DNA from: Comamonadaceae bacterium
GTDB lineage: Bacteria; Pseudomonadota; Gammaproteobacteria; Burkholderiales; Burkholderiaceae_C
Length of the DNA stretch: 13,723 bases
Reading direction: 5' to 3'
Assembly: GCA_947451445.1 (NCBI GenBank)
Contig: CANFZJ010000040.1
Span: forward strand, 1-13,723
A program made the translations under genes and the position numbers. The notes beneath the pieces are model-generated. The model was not told the DNA's origin. It searched no databases and was given only the letters and a program-made list of their open reading frames with translations. Shown here piece after piece: positions 13,328 through 13,723 of the stretch. How positions within the stretch are numbered: the stretch's first letter is position 1; every line of letters starts with the position of its first letter.

Positions 13328-13723
13328 GGTGCATTTCCGCAGGCAAAGTCGGTTGCGTTCGGTGTGAGCGGGATGGACAAAATGATGGAGGTGCCCACGC
13401 CCCCCCGGTTGCTGATGTCGAGCCAACCCTGGACCGTTTTTGCCCGCTCATGCAAGCCACGCAAGCCAAAAGCCTTGGGCTTGTCCCGCAGGTTTTTGGG
13501 GATCCCTTTCCCATTGTCTGTGACCTCCAGCGTTAAAACACCTTCGCTGTCGGTCAGCTCAATGCTGACTGCACTGCACTCGGCGTGCTTGGAGATATTC
13601 GTCAAAGCTTCTTGGGTTGTGCGGTATGCCACTAACTGTACTGCCTTGCTGACGTGGATTTGCTCATGTGCGGCATGGAATGTAGTGGCAATACCGGTCC
13701 GTTTTTGAAAACTCTGTGCCAAC
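13324..13723 (-). CDS. Sensor histidine kinase, C-terminal ATPase domain (partial, cut by window edge)
   Basis: The frame is open from the right edge to a TGA at 13324-13326, giving about 132 residues. They form the HATPase_c domain of a NarX/DesK-type (HisKA_3) kinase: N-box 'EALTNISKHA' (about visible residues 38-47), G1 box DNGKGI (69-74), a second glycine box 'FGLRGLHERA' (85-94) and the final 'GGVGTSIILSIPL' strand. The phospho-accepting histidine and any sensor or membrane region lie beyond the window. The last four bases overlap the start of the response regulator, so the two are a cognate pair made from one message. The signal sensed cannot be inferred here. Confidence 0.9.
   Translation of the reverse strand, partial: LAQSFQKRTGIATTFHAAHEQIHVSKAVQLVAYRTTQEALTNISKHAECSAVSIELTDSEGVLTLEVTDNGKGIPKNLRDKPKAFGLRGLHERAKTVQGWLDISNRGGVGTSIILSIPLTPNATDFACGNAP

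Noticed and set aside
1..13723. A novel defence, CRISPR, prophage or other mobile system
   Set aside because: Nearly every base is accounted for by standard flagellar genes and one two-component pair. No direct-repeat arrays, transposase, integrase, tRNA or attachment sites were seen.

Overview
The window is an ordinary-looking but almost complete flagellar export/motor locus from a GC-rich betaproteobacterium. Gene order, the style of the Fli proteins and the structured intergenic elements suggest Burkholderiales, probably Comamonadaceae (Rhodoferax/Acidovorax-like). That placement is an inference, since no rRNA or other taxonomic marker is present.

Layout, left to right. 1-167 is the 3' end of fliD (filament cap). 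A near-consensus sigma-28 (FliA) promoter at 205-231 precedes fliS (264-668) and fliT (706-1005), the filament-cap/flagellin export chaperones. A 210-base gap (1006-1215) holds no gene but two palindromic blocks. fliE (1216-1533) lies on the minus strand and is divergent from fliF. The 175-base fliE-fliF spacer contains a strong half-match to an FlhDC box. From 1709 to 12680 all genes are on the plus strand: fliF-G-H-I-J-K, a 157-base gap with hairpins, then fliL-M-N-O-P-Q-R. Most junctions overlap or are separated by fewer than 30 bases, so this is one operon or two consecutive operons. At the right end, convergent to fliR, lies a minus-strand two-component pair: a complete NarL/LuxR-type response regulator (12698-13327) and the C-terminal ATPase part of a histidine kinase (13324-13723, cut by the window edge).

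How the genes work together: FliE/FliF form the rod base and MS ring; FliG/FliM/FliN form the switch/C-ring; FliH/FliI/FliJ are the export ATPase complex; FliO assists assembly of the FliP/FliQ/FliR export pore; FliK measures hook length; FliL supports the stator; FliD is the cap, with FliS and FliT as cytoplasmic chaperones. The layout fliDST / fliE divergent from fliFGHIJK / fliLMNOPQR matches that of enteric bacteria.

I found no undescribed system. The points most worth checking are regulatory: the sigma-28 promoter inside the fliD-fliS gap, the FlhDC-like site between fliE and fliF, the structured repeat-like elements downstream of fliT/fliE, the hairpin and GTG start at fliL, and the uncharacterised two-component pair beside the locus.
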